64,000 nt of DNA. Origin: Alphaproteobacteria bacterium. Its GTDB lineage: Bacteria > Pseudomonadota > Alphaproteobacteria > Rhodobacterales > Rhodobacteraceae. Each line of letters opens with the position of its first letter. Position 1 is the first letter of the stretch. The notes beneath the pieces are model-generated. The model saw only the letters and a program-made list of their open reading frames with translations, was not told the DNA's origin and searched no databases. Positions 28,736-37,042 of the stretch are shown one piece after another. The DNA lies in NCBI GenBank assembly GCA_030428355.1, contig JAUIBL010000008.1, forward strand, positions 1-64,000, given 5' to 3'. A program made the translations under genes and the position numbers.

Positions 28736-28763
28736 GCGCTGACGGCGCAGCGCACGATTTTTT
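28736..28763 (+). terminator. Terminator after tetR
   Basis: A 6-bp GC stem, GCGCTG (28736-28741) and CAGCGC (28748-28753), starts 5 bp after the regulator's stop codon and is followed by ACGA and T6 (28758-28763). It is short but has the layout of a Rho-independent terminator. The remaining 190 bp to the tex stop contain nothing I recognise. Confidence 0.5.
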
Positions 28764-28956
28764 ATCGAGTCATCATCGACCGTCCATGACGACGGAAAAA
28801 GTGCGAGGCGTTCTTGTTGCACATCTCGATGCTCCGACCCGTGCACGAAGTCGGTCTGCGCGGTTGATATGAGGGCTTGCATTCGGGGTTGAACAACATG
28901 GCTGCACCAATGAATGCGACCGCACCCGGATTTTCCGTTCCTGAACCGCAAGCAGC

Positions 28957-31260
28957 CTATTTTCGTTTCATTGCTGCCTGAAGCGCGTCACCCAGAGCAC
29001 TGTGCGATGCGGGCTTTTCGGGAAGACGTCCAGATTTGGATTTGCTTTGCTTTCCCGCGGACTTCGATGTCGAATTCCGATCTTGGGCAGGTCTGCTCTC
29101 TGCGTCTTTCCGCATGCTCAGCCCGATGCGCTTGCGCGCAACATCCACCTCTGTAACGCGCACCCGCACCACGTCACCAGCTTTGACCACCTCGTGAGGG
29201 TCCTTCACAAAGCGATCCGCGAGTTGGCTGACATGCACAAGACCGTCCTGATGGACGCCGATGTCGACAAAGGCACCAAAGGCCGCGACATTCGTCACCG
29301 TCCCTTCAAGGGTCATGCCCGGTTTGAGATCCTTGATGTCCTCGACCCCATCAGCAAAGGCCGCAGTGCGAAATTCGGGCCGTGGGTCCCGTCCGGGTTT
29401 GCCGAGTTCATCAAGGATGTCGCGCACGGTGGGCAGGCCGAACCGGTCATCCACGAAATCCTGTGGCTTGAGTGCGCGCAGTGCATCGGGACGGCCCATG
29501 ATGTCCCGAATGTCGCGCCCACATGCGCCCACGATCCGTCGAGCGACATCGTAGGCTTCGGGGTGGACCGAAGACGCATCAAGCGGCTCTTCGCCGTCCC
29601 GAATGCGCAGGAAGCCCGCGCATTGCTCGAAGGCCCTTGGTCCCAGACCTGCAACCTTGAGCAGTGCTTTGCGAGAGCCGAAAGCCCCGTTCGCGTCGCG
29701 ATGGGCAACAATCGATGCCGCAACCGACGGGCTGAGCCCCGCGATATGCGACAGAAGCGGAGCAGAGGCCATGTTGAGGTCGACACCAACGGCGTTCACC
29801 GCGTCTTCGACGACTGCTTCGAGCGCCTGCGCAAGGCGGCGCAGTTCGACGTCGTGCTGATATTGCCCGACGCCAATGCTTTCGGGTGGGACTTTGACAA
29901 GCTCCGCCAGCGGGTCTTGCAAGCGCCGCGCAATACTTACGGCACCGCGCAGGCTGACGTCGAGATCGGGAAATTCGCGCGCTGCCAGTTCGGAGGCGGA
30001 ATACACACTCGCTCCGGCTTCGGAGACCACGACTTTGGTGGGTTTGCGTCCCTCGAGCAGCTTGAGTGTTTCGGCCACCATGCGTTCGGTCTCTCGGCTG
30101 GCAGTGCCATTGCCGATGGCGATGAGTTCGATCCCATGGCGCTTCACCGCCCCGGCGATCCAGGCTTGCGCCCCGCGCAGGTCCATCTTCGGCTGAAACG
30201 GATAGAGCGTTGCAGTTTCGATCAGCTTGCCGGTCGCGTCCACCACCGCCGCCTTGACCCCTGTCCGGATGCCTGGATCGAGCCCAAGTGTCGGCTTGCT
30301 GCCTGCCGGAGCGGCCAACAACAGATCCCGCAGGTTGCGGGCAAAGACGGCAATTGCGTCTTCATGCGCGCGGCGGCGAAGTTCACTGAGCAGATCGACA
30401 TACATGGTCAACGACAGTTTGACCCGCCACGTCCACGAAGCGGCCTCGCGCAACCAACGGTCGCCCGTGCTGTCTCCGGCAATACCAATCGCGTTGCAGA
30501 TGATCCCGACCGCGCGATCCGCCCCGCCTTCGGGGTCGGGCGCAATGTCTATGGTCACGATCTCCTCTTTGCCGGCACGCAGGATCGCCAGTGCCCGGTG
30601 TGCCGGAATTGTCGCCCAAGCTTCGCTGTGATCGAAATAGTCCGAAAATTTCGCCCCCGCCTCTTCTTTGCCGGGCACCACCCGCGCCGTGATCCGGGCT
30701 TCGGACTGCATGAAGTCGCGCAGGCGGCCAAGCAGGGTCGCATTCTCTGACAGTTCCTCGGTGAGTATGTCGCGTGCGCCGTCCAGCGCGGCAGCGGTGG
30801 TTTCCACGGTTTCCGAGAGATAGCCTGCGGCGAGTGTCACCGGGTCCGCCTCGCGGTTTGTCTCGATCTCGCGCAGAAGTGGTTCAAGCCCGTTTTCACG
30901 GGCAATCATTGCCTTGGTGCGACGCTTGGGTTTGAAAGGCAGGTAAATGTCTTCAAGCGCAGCCTTGGTTTCGGCTTGGGCAATGTTGCGGGCAAGTTCA
31001 TCGGTCAGCTTGCCTTGTCCCCGGATCGAGTCGAGGATCGCGGCGCGACGTTTTTCCATCTCGCGCAGATAGCTCAAACGGTCGCTCAGCGTTCTGAGTT
31101 GCGTATCGTCAAGCCCGCCCGTGGCTTCTTTTCTGTAGCGCGCGATGAAGGGTACGGTCGCCCCGTCATCCAGCAGCGCAACCGCCGCGGCAACCTGTCG
31201 TTCACTTGCGGAAATCTCGGTGGCGATTGTGCGGGCGATGCGATCGGCGGTCTGGTTCAA
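28957..31260 (-). CDS. tex: Tex-family RNA-binding transcription accessory protein
   Basis: A 767-residue cytoplasmic nucleic-acid-binding protein, the usual Tex length. Domains in order: N-terminal helical Tex region with VPFIARYRKEATGGLDDTQLR, a YqgF/RNase H-like domain (LGLDPGIRTGVKAAVVD), helix-hairpin-helix motifs (NMASAPLLSHIAGLSPSVA, KVAGLGPRAFEQCAGFLRI) and a C-terminal S1 domain (GMTLEGTVTNVAAFGAFVDI, followed by GLVHVSQLADRFV). It ends with a Ser/Lys-rich tail. The start is a TTG (31258-31260) with AGGAGA seven nucleotides upstream, an unusual start codon that may limit expression. Confidence 0.95.
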   Translation of the reverse strand: MNQTADRIARTIATEISASERQVAAAVALLDDGATVPFIARYRKEATGGLDDTQLRTLSDRLSYLREMEKRRAAILDSIRGQGKLTDELARNIAQAETKAALEDIYLPFKPKRRTKAMIARENGLEPLLREIETNREADPVTLAAGYLSETVETTAAALDGARDILTEELSENATLLGRLRDFMQSEARITARVVPGKEEAGAKFSDYFDHSEAWATIPAHRALAILRAGKEEIVTIDIAPDPEGGADRAVGIICNAIGIAGDSTGDRWLREAASWTWRVKLSLTMYVDLLSELRRRAHEDAIAVFARNLRDLLLAAPAGSKPTLGLDPGIRTGVKAAVVDATGKLIETATLYPFQPKMDLRGAQAWIAGAVKRHGIELIAIGNGTASRETERMVAETLKLLEGRKPTKVVVSEAGASVYSASELAAREFPDLDVSLRGAVSIARRLQDPLAELVKVPPESIGVGQYQHDVELRRLAQALEAVVEDAVNAVGVDLNMASAPLLSHIAGLSPSVAASIVAHRDANGAFGSRKALLKVAGLGPRAFEQCAGFLRIRDGEEPLDASSVHPEAYDVARRIVGACGRDIRDIMGRPDALRALKPQDFVDDRFGLPTVRDILDELGKPGRDPRPEFRTAAFADGVEDIKDLKPGMTLEGTVTNVAAFGAFVDIGVHQDGLVHVSQLADRFVKDPHEVVKAGDVVRVRVTEVDVARKRIGLSMRKDAESRPAQDRNSTSKSAGKQSKSKSGRLPEKPASHSALGDALQAAMKRK

Positions 31261-31426
31261 AGGATGTCTCCTGCTCGTCGGATGATCCTTCTACTCAAGC
31301 CCGACAGAGCCGCCAAGGCCCCAGGTGATGGCAAAGCGAACTTGTTTGCCCAGACCAGCCTTCGATCAGATGGACACTTGGTCTTCTGGGTGTCGGCTGG
31401 TGCCTTACGTCCAGTTCAGCATGCCC

Positions 31427-31819
31427 TTATCCAAGCCGAATAAGTTCCGCGAGGACATCGGATCGGTGGACCATGCCAACGACTGTCCCCGGGTCGCAAA
31501 CGGGAAAGACCCGATGCGGGTGTTGCAGGAACATCTCGGCGGCTTGGATCAGGTCGTCTTGTGGGCGAAGGAAGATAACATTCCTGCTCATGTGGTCTTC
31601 GACCCGACCGGTCCATTCGCGATAGTAGCTGGCGTGCAGGGCAGAGCGAAAACAGTCTTTCTGAGTCAACAGGCCGAAAAGTTGTCCCTCTTCGCCAAGA
31701 ACCGGAGCCGCAGCGGTGCGGGCGTCGACAAGGGCTGCGGCCGCGCTGCGGATGGATGTTTCAGGGCGCAGCACCGGGAATTCGGGCCGCATGACCGATG
31801 TGATGCGCGTGACGGTCAT
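31427..31819 (-). CDS. CBS-pair domain protein, last gene of the nqr operon
   Basis: A 130-residue protein consisting of two CBS repeats: VMRPEFPVLRPETSIRSAAA ... GLLTQKDCF, and HMSRNVIFLRPQDDLIQAAE ... GMVHRSDVLAEL. CBS pairs usually bind adenosine nucleotides and act as energy sensors. The ATG at 31817-31819 overlaps the nqrM stop as ATGA, and no independent ribosome site is seen, so translation is probably coupled. This ties a nucleotide-sensing protein to the Nqr-type complex, which I regard as unusual. A longer upstream frame runs through nqrM in another frame and is rejected. The 165 bp to tex hold no gene. Confidence 0.8.
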   Translation of the reverse strand: MTVTRITSVMRPEFPVLRPETSIRSAAAALVDARTAAAPVLGEEGQLFGLLTQKDCFRSALHASYYREWTGRVEDHMSRNVIFLRPQDDLIQAAEMFLQHPHRVFPVCDPGTVVGMVHRSDVLAELIRLG

Positions 31820-31995
31820 TCGACGGCGCTTTCTGGCGCGCGACGGCGCAACGGGCAGTCTGCGCATCGGGTTTCCGGCGATTTGTCCGCCGCGCTGCAG
31901 GGGGTCAGGGCGGGGCCGCGCCCAAAGACCAGGCCAAGGCCAAGCCCGCAAACCGCGAGGGTGATGACGGCAAGGGCAAGGATCACTTCCAGCAT
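31816..31995 (-). CDS. nqrM: NqrM-like small Cys-containing membrane protein
   Basis: A 59-residue protein: one N-terminal membrane helix (LEVILALAVITLAVCGLGLG) followed by a short tail with three cysteines (TPCSAADKSPETRCADC). Size, topology, cysteine-rich tail and place right after apbE match NqrM (formerly DUF539), a factor needed to deliver iron for assembly of Na+-NQR in Vibrio. Sequence similarity to the Vibrio protein is weak by eye, so the name rests largely on context. The gene starts 13 bp after the apbE stop. Confidence 0.65.
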   Translation of the reverse strand: MLEVILALAVITLAVCGLGLGLVFGRGPALTPCSAADKSPETRCADCPLRRRAPESAVE

Positions 31996-32008
31996 GTCTG
32001 TGCCTTTC

Positions 32009-32977
32009 TCATGAGAGCACCGCCGCGATACCACCTGTTTCGATCCGGCGCAGACCGGTGCCGGTGTCGAAAAGGAACACTGCCGCGATGTCCTGTGCCC
32101 GCGCGATTTCAGGGCCCGCGTGATCGCCCGCAGCGAAAAGCGCCGTGGCCCAGCCATCCGCGACCATCGCCTCTGTGCCTATCACCGTGACGGACCGCAG
32201 TTTGCCTGCAACCGGGTGAGCGGTCATCGGGTCCATGATATGCCCCCAAACCTGTCCGTTGCGCCCATAGCCCTGCGTCCCGACACCTGAAGTTGCGACC
32301 GAGAATCCCGCCGGCAAATTGAGCACGATGCCGGCTGGTTGTGTCGTGAGTGGATTTTCTATGGCCACGCGCCAGTCTCGGCCTTCGGGATGCTGGCCAA
32401 CAGCACGCAACTCGCCCCCAAGGTCGATCAATGCCGAACCGAGGCCCAGCGCGCGGACAAGGTCCGCCGCACGGTCCAGCGCGCGTCCCTTGGCGATGCC
32501 ACACAGGTCGAGTGTCAGGTCTGGGTCATTTTTTGTCAGCCGCTCGTTTGCAAGCGACACGCCACGCCAATCCGGCAGAGCGCCCTGCGTGATCGGCCCG
32601 AACCCCCAGCGCGCCACCAGAGGGCCGACTGTCGGGTCAAAGGCCCCTTCGCTGAGCGCGGCCAGATCAAGCCCGGCCTGCGTCACGTAGGACAATTCGG
32701 CGCTGGCTATAACGCCGGTAGAATTGCGGTTGAACTGTGAAATCGTGCTGTCTGCGCGCCACGGCGACATCTCTTTGTCGATCTCGGCAAAGAGCGCGGT
32801 CACACCCCGTTGCGACGCCTCAACGGCTTCTGGATCATTGCAACTGATCCCCCATGTTGTGCCGAACGCATGGCCCGAAGCATGCTGCAGGCCCGATGCG
32901 CGCCCAACGGTCGGCGCCGCCAAGCTGGCAGTCAGCCCTGCAAGGAAGGTCCGGCGCGTTGGAAGATGTCTGTACAT
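32009..32977 (-). CDS. apbE: FAD:protein FMN transferase
   Basis: A 322-residue ApbE flavin transferase. It has a Tat-like or Sec N-terminal signal (RRTFLAGLTASLAAPTVG), so it acts in the periplasm. Family motifs: HAFGTTWGIS, the DLCGIAKGRALD and LIDLGGELRAVG segments, and the Mg2+/FAD motif TVIGTEAMVADGWATALFAAG. It attaches FMN through a phosphoester bond to threonine in a D-x-x-(S/T)-G-A-T motif of NqrC-type subunits. Its target here is evidently NqrC Thr233; NqrB lacks such a motif. It lies 3 bp after the nqrF stop. Confidence 0.92.
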   Translation of the reverse strand: MYRHLPTRRTFLAGLTASLAAPTVGRASGLQHASGHAFGTTWGISCNDPEAVEASQRGVTALFAEIDKEMSPWRADSTISQFNRNSTGVIASAELSYVTQAGLDLAALSEGAFDPTVGPLVARWGFGPITQGALPDWRGVSLANERLTKNDPDLTLDLCGIAKGRALDRAADLVRALGLGSALIDLGGELRAVGQHPEGRDWRVAIENPLTTQPAGIVLNLPAGFSVATSGVGTQGYGRNGQVWGHIMDPMTAHPVAGKLRSVTVIGTEAMVADGWATALFAAGDHAGPEIARAQDIAAVFLFDTGTGLRRIETGGIAAVLS

Positions 32978-32980
32978 GTC

Positions 32981-34204
32981 TCAGGCTCCGAAATCGTCGT
33001 AGAAAATGCTGTCAGGGTCGACACCCAGTCTTTCCAGTGTTGCCAGAACAGCCGAAATCATGACCGGCGGGCCGCAGAGGTAATATTCGCACTCTTCCGG
33101 GGCCGAGTGATCTGCCAGTTCGGTGCGCAGGATCTCGTGGATAAAGCCGGTGGCACCCGTCCACCGGTCGCCCGGTGCGGGATCGGACAGGGCCGGCGTC
33201 CAGCTGAAGTTGCCGTGCCTGTCCGACAAAGCCTCAAATTCGTCGGTGTAGAACAGGTCGGCGGCAGTGCGCGCGCCATAGAAATAGCGAATGCTACGGT
33301 CCGTGCCGCGCCCAAGTTCCTGATGGATCATGGCGCGCAGTGGGGCCATGCCGACGCCGCCACCGATATAGACCATTTCGCGCGTGGTTGGCTTGACGTG
33401 GAACTCTCCGAACGGGCCCGAGGTCATGACTGTATCACCAGGTTGCAGGCTGAACAGCCATGATGACACAAGGCCCGGAGGCACATCCCCTTCGCGTCCG
33501 GCCGGGGGTACGGCAAGACGGATATTGAAAACTGCGGTGCCTGCGTCTTCAGGGCGACTGGCCAATGAATAGGCCCGTGTCGTTGACGTGTCGGAGGTGA
33601 CACGAAGCGCAGGCCAGCCCGCGATCTGCCATGTCTCGACGAAGCGATCGGGCACGTCAAAGGTGGAAAAGTCGAGGCTGAAGGGCGGGGCGGTGATCTG
33701 CATGAAATCACCGGCATGAAACTCGGTCGGTCGGTCCTTCGGTAACTCAAGAACGATCTCACGGATCAATGGAGCAAGCATCCGGGTCGAGATGACCCTG
33801 CAGGCAAATCCGCCGCCAGCGCTGAGGATGCTGTCGGGAACATCCACCGCGCAATTGCCACGCAGGCTGGTTTGGCAGGCCAACCGCACATGATCCCTGC
33901 GTTCTTTGGGGGACAGGATGCCACGCTCGGTTGCTTGCGCTGATCCTGCCCCGTCGCCGGTGACGGTCACGCGGCACATGCCGCAGGTGCCCTTTCCACC
34001 GCAGGCCGCAGGGACCGGGATGTCGGCTGCGTGCAGCGCATCAAGCAGTTTCTCGCCGCGTTTTGCAGGCACATGACGGCTGCCATTCACTTGCACATCC
34101 AGCGCTTCGGCAGGGATCAACCGATGTCGCAGGATCAGCAATGCTGTGGCCAGACCGAAAACAAGCAGGACAATGACAGCACTGGCAAAGGCGATCTCGG
34201 TCAT
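32981..34204 (-). CDS. nqrF: Nqr-type complex subunit F, NADH dehydrogenase with 2Fe-2S and FAD
   Basis: A 407-residue subunit that oxidises NADH on the cytoplasmic side. An N-terminal membrane helix is followed by a plant-type ferredoxin domain with Cys68, Cys74, Cys77 and Cys110 (ACGGKGTCGMC ... LACQ). Next come the FAD domain (TRAYSLAS) and the NADH domain (VYIGGGVGMAPLRAM, YYLCGPPVM), ending in the family's FYDDFG. All ligands needed for NADH-to-2Fe-2S electron transfer are present. It overlaps the nqrE stop by four bases and is followed by apbE. Confidence 0.93.
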   Translation of the reverse strand: MTEIAFASAVIVLLVFGLATALLILRHRLIPAEALDVQVNGSRHVPAKRGEKLLDALHAADIPVPAACGGKGTCGMCRVTVTGDGAGSAQATERGILSPKERRDHVRLACQTSLRGNCAVDVPDSILSAGGGFACRVISTRMLAPLIREIVLELPKDRPTEFHAGDFMQITAPPFSLDFSTFDVPDRFVETWQIAGWPALRVTSDTSTTRAYSLASRPEDAGTAVFNIRLAVPPAGREGDVPPGLVSSWLFSLQPGDTVMTSGPFGEFHVKPTTREMVYIGGGVGMAPLRAMIHQELGRGTDRSIRYFYGARTAADLFYTDEFEALSDRHGNFSWTPALSDPAPGDRWTGATGFIHEILRTELADHSAPEECEYYLCGPPVMISAVLATLERLGVDPDSIFYDDFGA

Positions 34205-34815
34205 TGCGACACCGCCATTTGTGCAAAGGACGCAAATCCGAGCGACATCAGCCCGGTCAGAACAATTGCAACGCCCAGCCCCCGCAACCCGTTCGGCAGG
34301 TCGGCATAGGCCAGACGGGACCGCACCGCGCCAAGCATCGCGACGGCAAGTGCAAAACCAAGCCCGCTGCCGACACCGAACACAGCAGATTCAGCAAGCG
34401 TGTAAGATCGGTCCACCATAAAGAGGCTGCCCGCAAGGATTGCGCATTGCACGGTCAGCAAGGGCAGGAACGACCCGAAAGCTGCGTGGATTGTCGGAAA
34501 AAACCGATCCAGAACCATCTCTAGCAATTGTACGGTTGCAGCGATCACTCCGATGAAGGCGATCAGCGACAGGTAGGACAGGTCAAGCTCGGGTCGCCCG
34601 GCCCAGCCCCAAGCGCCCGGCGCCAACACGCCATGATAGATGAGCCAATTCAGTGGAACGGTCACACCCAGGACCCCGATCATCGCTAAGCCTAGACCGA
34701 TGGCGCTTTCCGGGCGTTTGGACAGCGCCAGAAAGGTACACAGCCCAAGAAACAGTGTAAGCGGCATGTTGTCGACAAAGGCCGCAGACAGGAAAAGCGC
34801 CCAAAGCTCGGTCAT
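34201..34815 (-). CDS. nqrE: Nqr-type complex subunit E
   Basis: A 204-residue integral membrane subunit with six helices. The intramembrane iron-sulfur ligand Cys26 is in LFLGLCTFLALS, at the same residue number as in Vibrio cholerae NqrE, and the second ligand is Cys124 (TVQCAILAGSLF). Together with NqrD it holds the 2Fe-2S cluster within the membrane and carries electrons from NqrF to NqrC. ATG 34813-34815 overlaps the nqrD stop; the much longer open frame upstream lies inside nqrD and is not coding. Confidence 0.93.
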   Translation of the reverse strand: MTELWALFLSAAFVDNMPLTLFLGLCTFLALSKRPESAIGLGLAMIGVLGVTVPLNWLIYHGVLAPGAWGWAGRPELDLSYLSLIAFIGVIAATVQLLEMVLDRFFPTIHAAFGSFLPLLTVQCAILAGSLFMVDRSYTLAESAVFGVGSGLGFALAVAMLGAVRSRLAYADLPNGLRGLGVAIVLTGLMSLGFASFAQMAVSQ

Positions 34816-35477
34816 TCGGCAGCCCTCACCGTTGCAGGCGGCACATGCTCGGGGGCTTCGGCCTGTTCCGGGAGTACGGATCGCACAGCCCAGACGACGC
34901 CGCCCAGCAGGAAAAAGGCGGACGGTGCCAGCAACATGAGGCTCAGCGGGCTGAACCAGCCGCCTGCATCGGCAAGAGGAAGCACTTGCCAGCCAAAAAG
35001 CTGACCACGTCCGAACAGTTCGCGAATGCCGCCAAGCACGATCAGAATGACCGAATAGCCCAATCCGTTGCCAAACGCATCGACGGCGGCGGGCAGGGGC
35101 GGATTGTGGCGGGCAAACGCCTCGGTCCGGCCCAGCACCAGGCAATTGGTGGTGATCAGGCTGACATAAATCGACAAGTCGCGGCTGATCTCGGAGAAAT
35201 AGGCTTGCAGAACTTGATCAATGACGATCACCAGTGACGCAACCATGACGATCTGCACGATCAGACGGATCGTGTCAGGCAGGTGACGGCGGATCAGGCT
35301 GATGATGACCGCCGACAGGGTCAGGACCACTGTCAGCGATACAGACATTGTCACAGCTGTGGCCAGCGACGTGGTCACCGCCAGCGCCGAACAGATCCCA
35401 AGGATTTGCAGCGTCACCGGGTTTTGCCGGATCAACGGTGCGGTCAGGGTGCCGATAATGTCGACACGTTGGCCCAT
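34812..35477 (-). CDS. nqrD: Nqr-type complex subunit D
   Basis: A 221-residue six-helix membrane protein homologous to NqrE in inverted topology. The ligand cysteines are Cys29 (LQILGICSALAV) and Cys112 (SLITTNCLVLGRTEAFA), identical in position to the residues known from Vibrio cholerae NqrD. Start ATG 35475-35477 is one base from the nqrC stop; the longer upstream frame is rejected. Conservation of both cysteines argues that the transmembrane electron route of this variant complex is functional. Confidence 0.93.
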   Translation of the reverse strand: MGQRVDIIGTLTAPLIRQNPVTLQILGICSALAVTTSLATAVTMSVSLTVVLTLSAVIISLIRRHLPDTIRLIVQIVMVASLVIVIDQVLQAYFSEISRDLSIYVSLITTNCLVLGRTEAFARHNPPLPAAVDAFGNGLGYSVILIVLGGIRELFGRGQLFGWQVLPLADAGGWFSPLSLMLLAPSAFFLLGGVVWAVRSVLPEQAEAPEHVPPATVRAAE

Positions 35478-35478
35478 G

Positions 35479-36273
35479 TCAGAACTCCCCGCGTTCGATG
35501 GCGCGCAACAGCGGACCATAGCCATCGGGGCCGAGCCAGAAGTTGACCATGTTCGAAATGCCGCGCGTGGTGCGGGTCGCCCCGGTGATGCCGTCGACCT
35601 GATGGATGCCAGACGCTTCGCCGCGTGCTGTGGCAAACCGCAGATTTCCGGCATCGTCATGCAGTTGAGTGCCTGGGAAGCTTGCCTGCCATGACGGGTC
35701 TTCGATCCTCCCACCAAGGCCGGGGGTCTCGGAATGCTGGGTGATGGCAATCCCGGCGATCGTGTTCATGTCGCCTTCGACAGCAAGGATCGCGTCGATC
35801 CGCCCGCCGTAACCCTGGCCGGTCATCGGTAAGAGAACGAGGGAAATCGCCTCGCCTTGACGCAACAGGAAGACCTGCGCGTAATCGGGACGCTGGCCAA
35901 GCCCGGCCAGATCGGCACCTTGCTCTAACGTGGTCCAGTTCTGCGTGTCGGCCAAAGTTGCTTCCAGCGTTGCCGCAGTCACATCTGCCGCAGCACGCCC
36001 GTTGTCCAGATCGATCACCACCGTCGACAGGCTGCCACCCGATTGCTCTAGAAGGTCCGCCATGCCCGGAACGCCTCGCACCAGCGCCTCGATCCTCGCC
36101 TGTTCCTCGGCAGCGCGATTGGCGGCTTGAATGGGGCGCAGCAGCACAGTGGCACCGCTGACCATTAGCGCACACACAGCCGAGACCAGAAACGCCATGG
36201 CAAGCGTCTTTGTGCGGCTTTCATTGGGCAGGGCAAGAAAGCGCCGCCAAGGGTTGCGATCAGTATCGGCCAT
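35479..36273 (-). CDS. nqrC: Nqr-type complex subunit C, covalent FMN carrier
   Basis: A 264-residue periplasmic subunit anchored by one N-terminal helix (LAMAFLVSAVCALMVSGATV). Near the C-terminus is VDGITGATRTTRGISN, the ApbE target motif, with FMN expected on Thr233. The HSETPGLGGRIEDPSW segment is also typical of NqrC/RnfG. It receives electrons from NqrD/E on the outer side of the membrane. ATG 36271-36273 overlaps the 3' end of nqrB by 14 bp. Of the complex's subunits, this one is best placed to exchange electrons with the periplasmic cytochrome encoded divergently. Confidence 0.92.
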   Translation of the reverse strand: MADTDRNPWRRFLALPNESRTKTLAMAFLVSAVCALMVSGATVLLRPIQAANRAAEEQARIEALVRGVPGMADLLEQSGGSLSTVVIDLDNGRAAADVTAATLEATLADTQNWTTLEQGADLAGLGQRPDYAQVFLLRQGEAISLVLLPMTGQGYGGRIDAILAVEGDMNTIAGIAITQHSETPGLGGRIEDPSWQASFPGTQLHDDAGNLRFATARGEASGIHQVDGITGATRTTRGISNMVNFWLGPDGYGPLLRAIERGEF

Positions 36274-37042
36274 GTCGCCTCCGTCTTTGGGCATACCAGT
36301 GTGCGAGTGCCAATTCGTCCAAAAACGGGGCCGCGAGTGAGGCCAGAAGAGCTGCGGCGACAGCGATCTGCACCGGTGCGGCACCCCCCCAACCTGTCGC
36401 GAACAGGACTATGAGCGCGGAGTAGAGCAACCCATTCAGCCAGCGACCCAAGCTGGTGGACGCGCTCGTGACTGGATCGGCAACCAGCAGCACCAGCACA
36501 ACCCCCGCTGCTGGCAAGACCGCGCCAGGCAAGATGCCAAAGCCTATAGCCCCTGTTGCGCCAAGGATTGCGCCCAGGATCACACCGGCGGGCATGACAC
36601 CGGCCATCATGCCGATCACGGCTGCCGGGATGGCGGCCCACGCCACCGGAACAAGGATCTCTGGCCAGGCAAAGGCAGGAAAGCCGAAGCCCAGAAATGC
36701 AAGCGTCACGGTCGCAGGGTTCACCACATTGCGCCCCCAGCCGCCAAACACCAATTCGCCCATGACGGTGCCAAAGCTGATGCCAAGGATCAGTCTGAAC
36801 GCGCCCAATTCTTCCGGGGTCAGCATGGCGATGCCGAGGGCGGTAATCACAGCCGAGAGCGAGATCGGCTGCGCCCGCGCCAATAGGAACACAAGCTGCC
36901 ATGCCGCAATCACCAGCAAGGCCAGTGCAAAGCGTTGCACGTCGCTGATGCCGCCATACCAGAGCCAGAACAAGGCCAACGGCAGATAGGCGGCGATTAG
37001 GATCACAACCACGGTCTCGCGTGTCCAGAGACCTCGGGTCAT
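36260..37042 (-). CDS. nqrB: Nqr-type complex subunit B, shortened form lacking the covalent-FMN loop
   Basis: A 260-residue integral membrane protein of the NqrB/RnfD family; Vibrio-type NqrB has about 410 residues. Conserved parts are present: FGGWGRNVVNPATVTLAFLG (residues 99-118) and ADPVTSASTSLGRWLNGLL (188-206). The N-terminal extension of about 50 residues is missing, and so is the long segment between these motifs that carries D-G-x-S-G-A-T, the site of covalent FMN in canonical NqrB. The only GAT (161-163) is inside a hydrophobic segment without the preceding Asp. The frame is intact and overlaps nqrA by four bases, so this is a reduced form, not a broken gene. Quinone or ion handling may differ from Na+-NQR. 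Confidence 0.85.
   Translation of the reverse strand: MTRGLWTRETVVVILIAAYLPLALFWLWYGGISDVQRFALALLVIAAWQLVFLLARAQPISLSAVITALGIAMLTPEELGAFRLILGISFGTVMGELVFGGWGRNVVNPATVTLAFLGFGFPAFAWPEILVPVAWAAIPAAVIGMMAGVMPAGVILGAILGATGAIGFGILPGAVLPAAGVVLVLLVADPVTSASTSLGRWLNGLLYSALIVLFATGWGGAAPVQIAVAAALLASLAAPFLDELALAHWYAQRRRRHGRY

Noticed and set aside
29002..30750. 582-codon plus-strand open frame opposite tex
   Set aside because: Antisense to a full-length Tex protein with recognisable S1 and HhH motifs.
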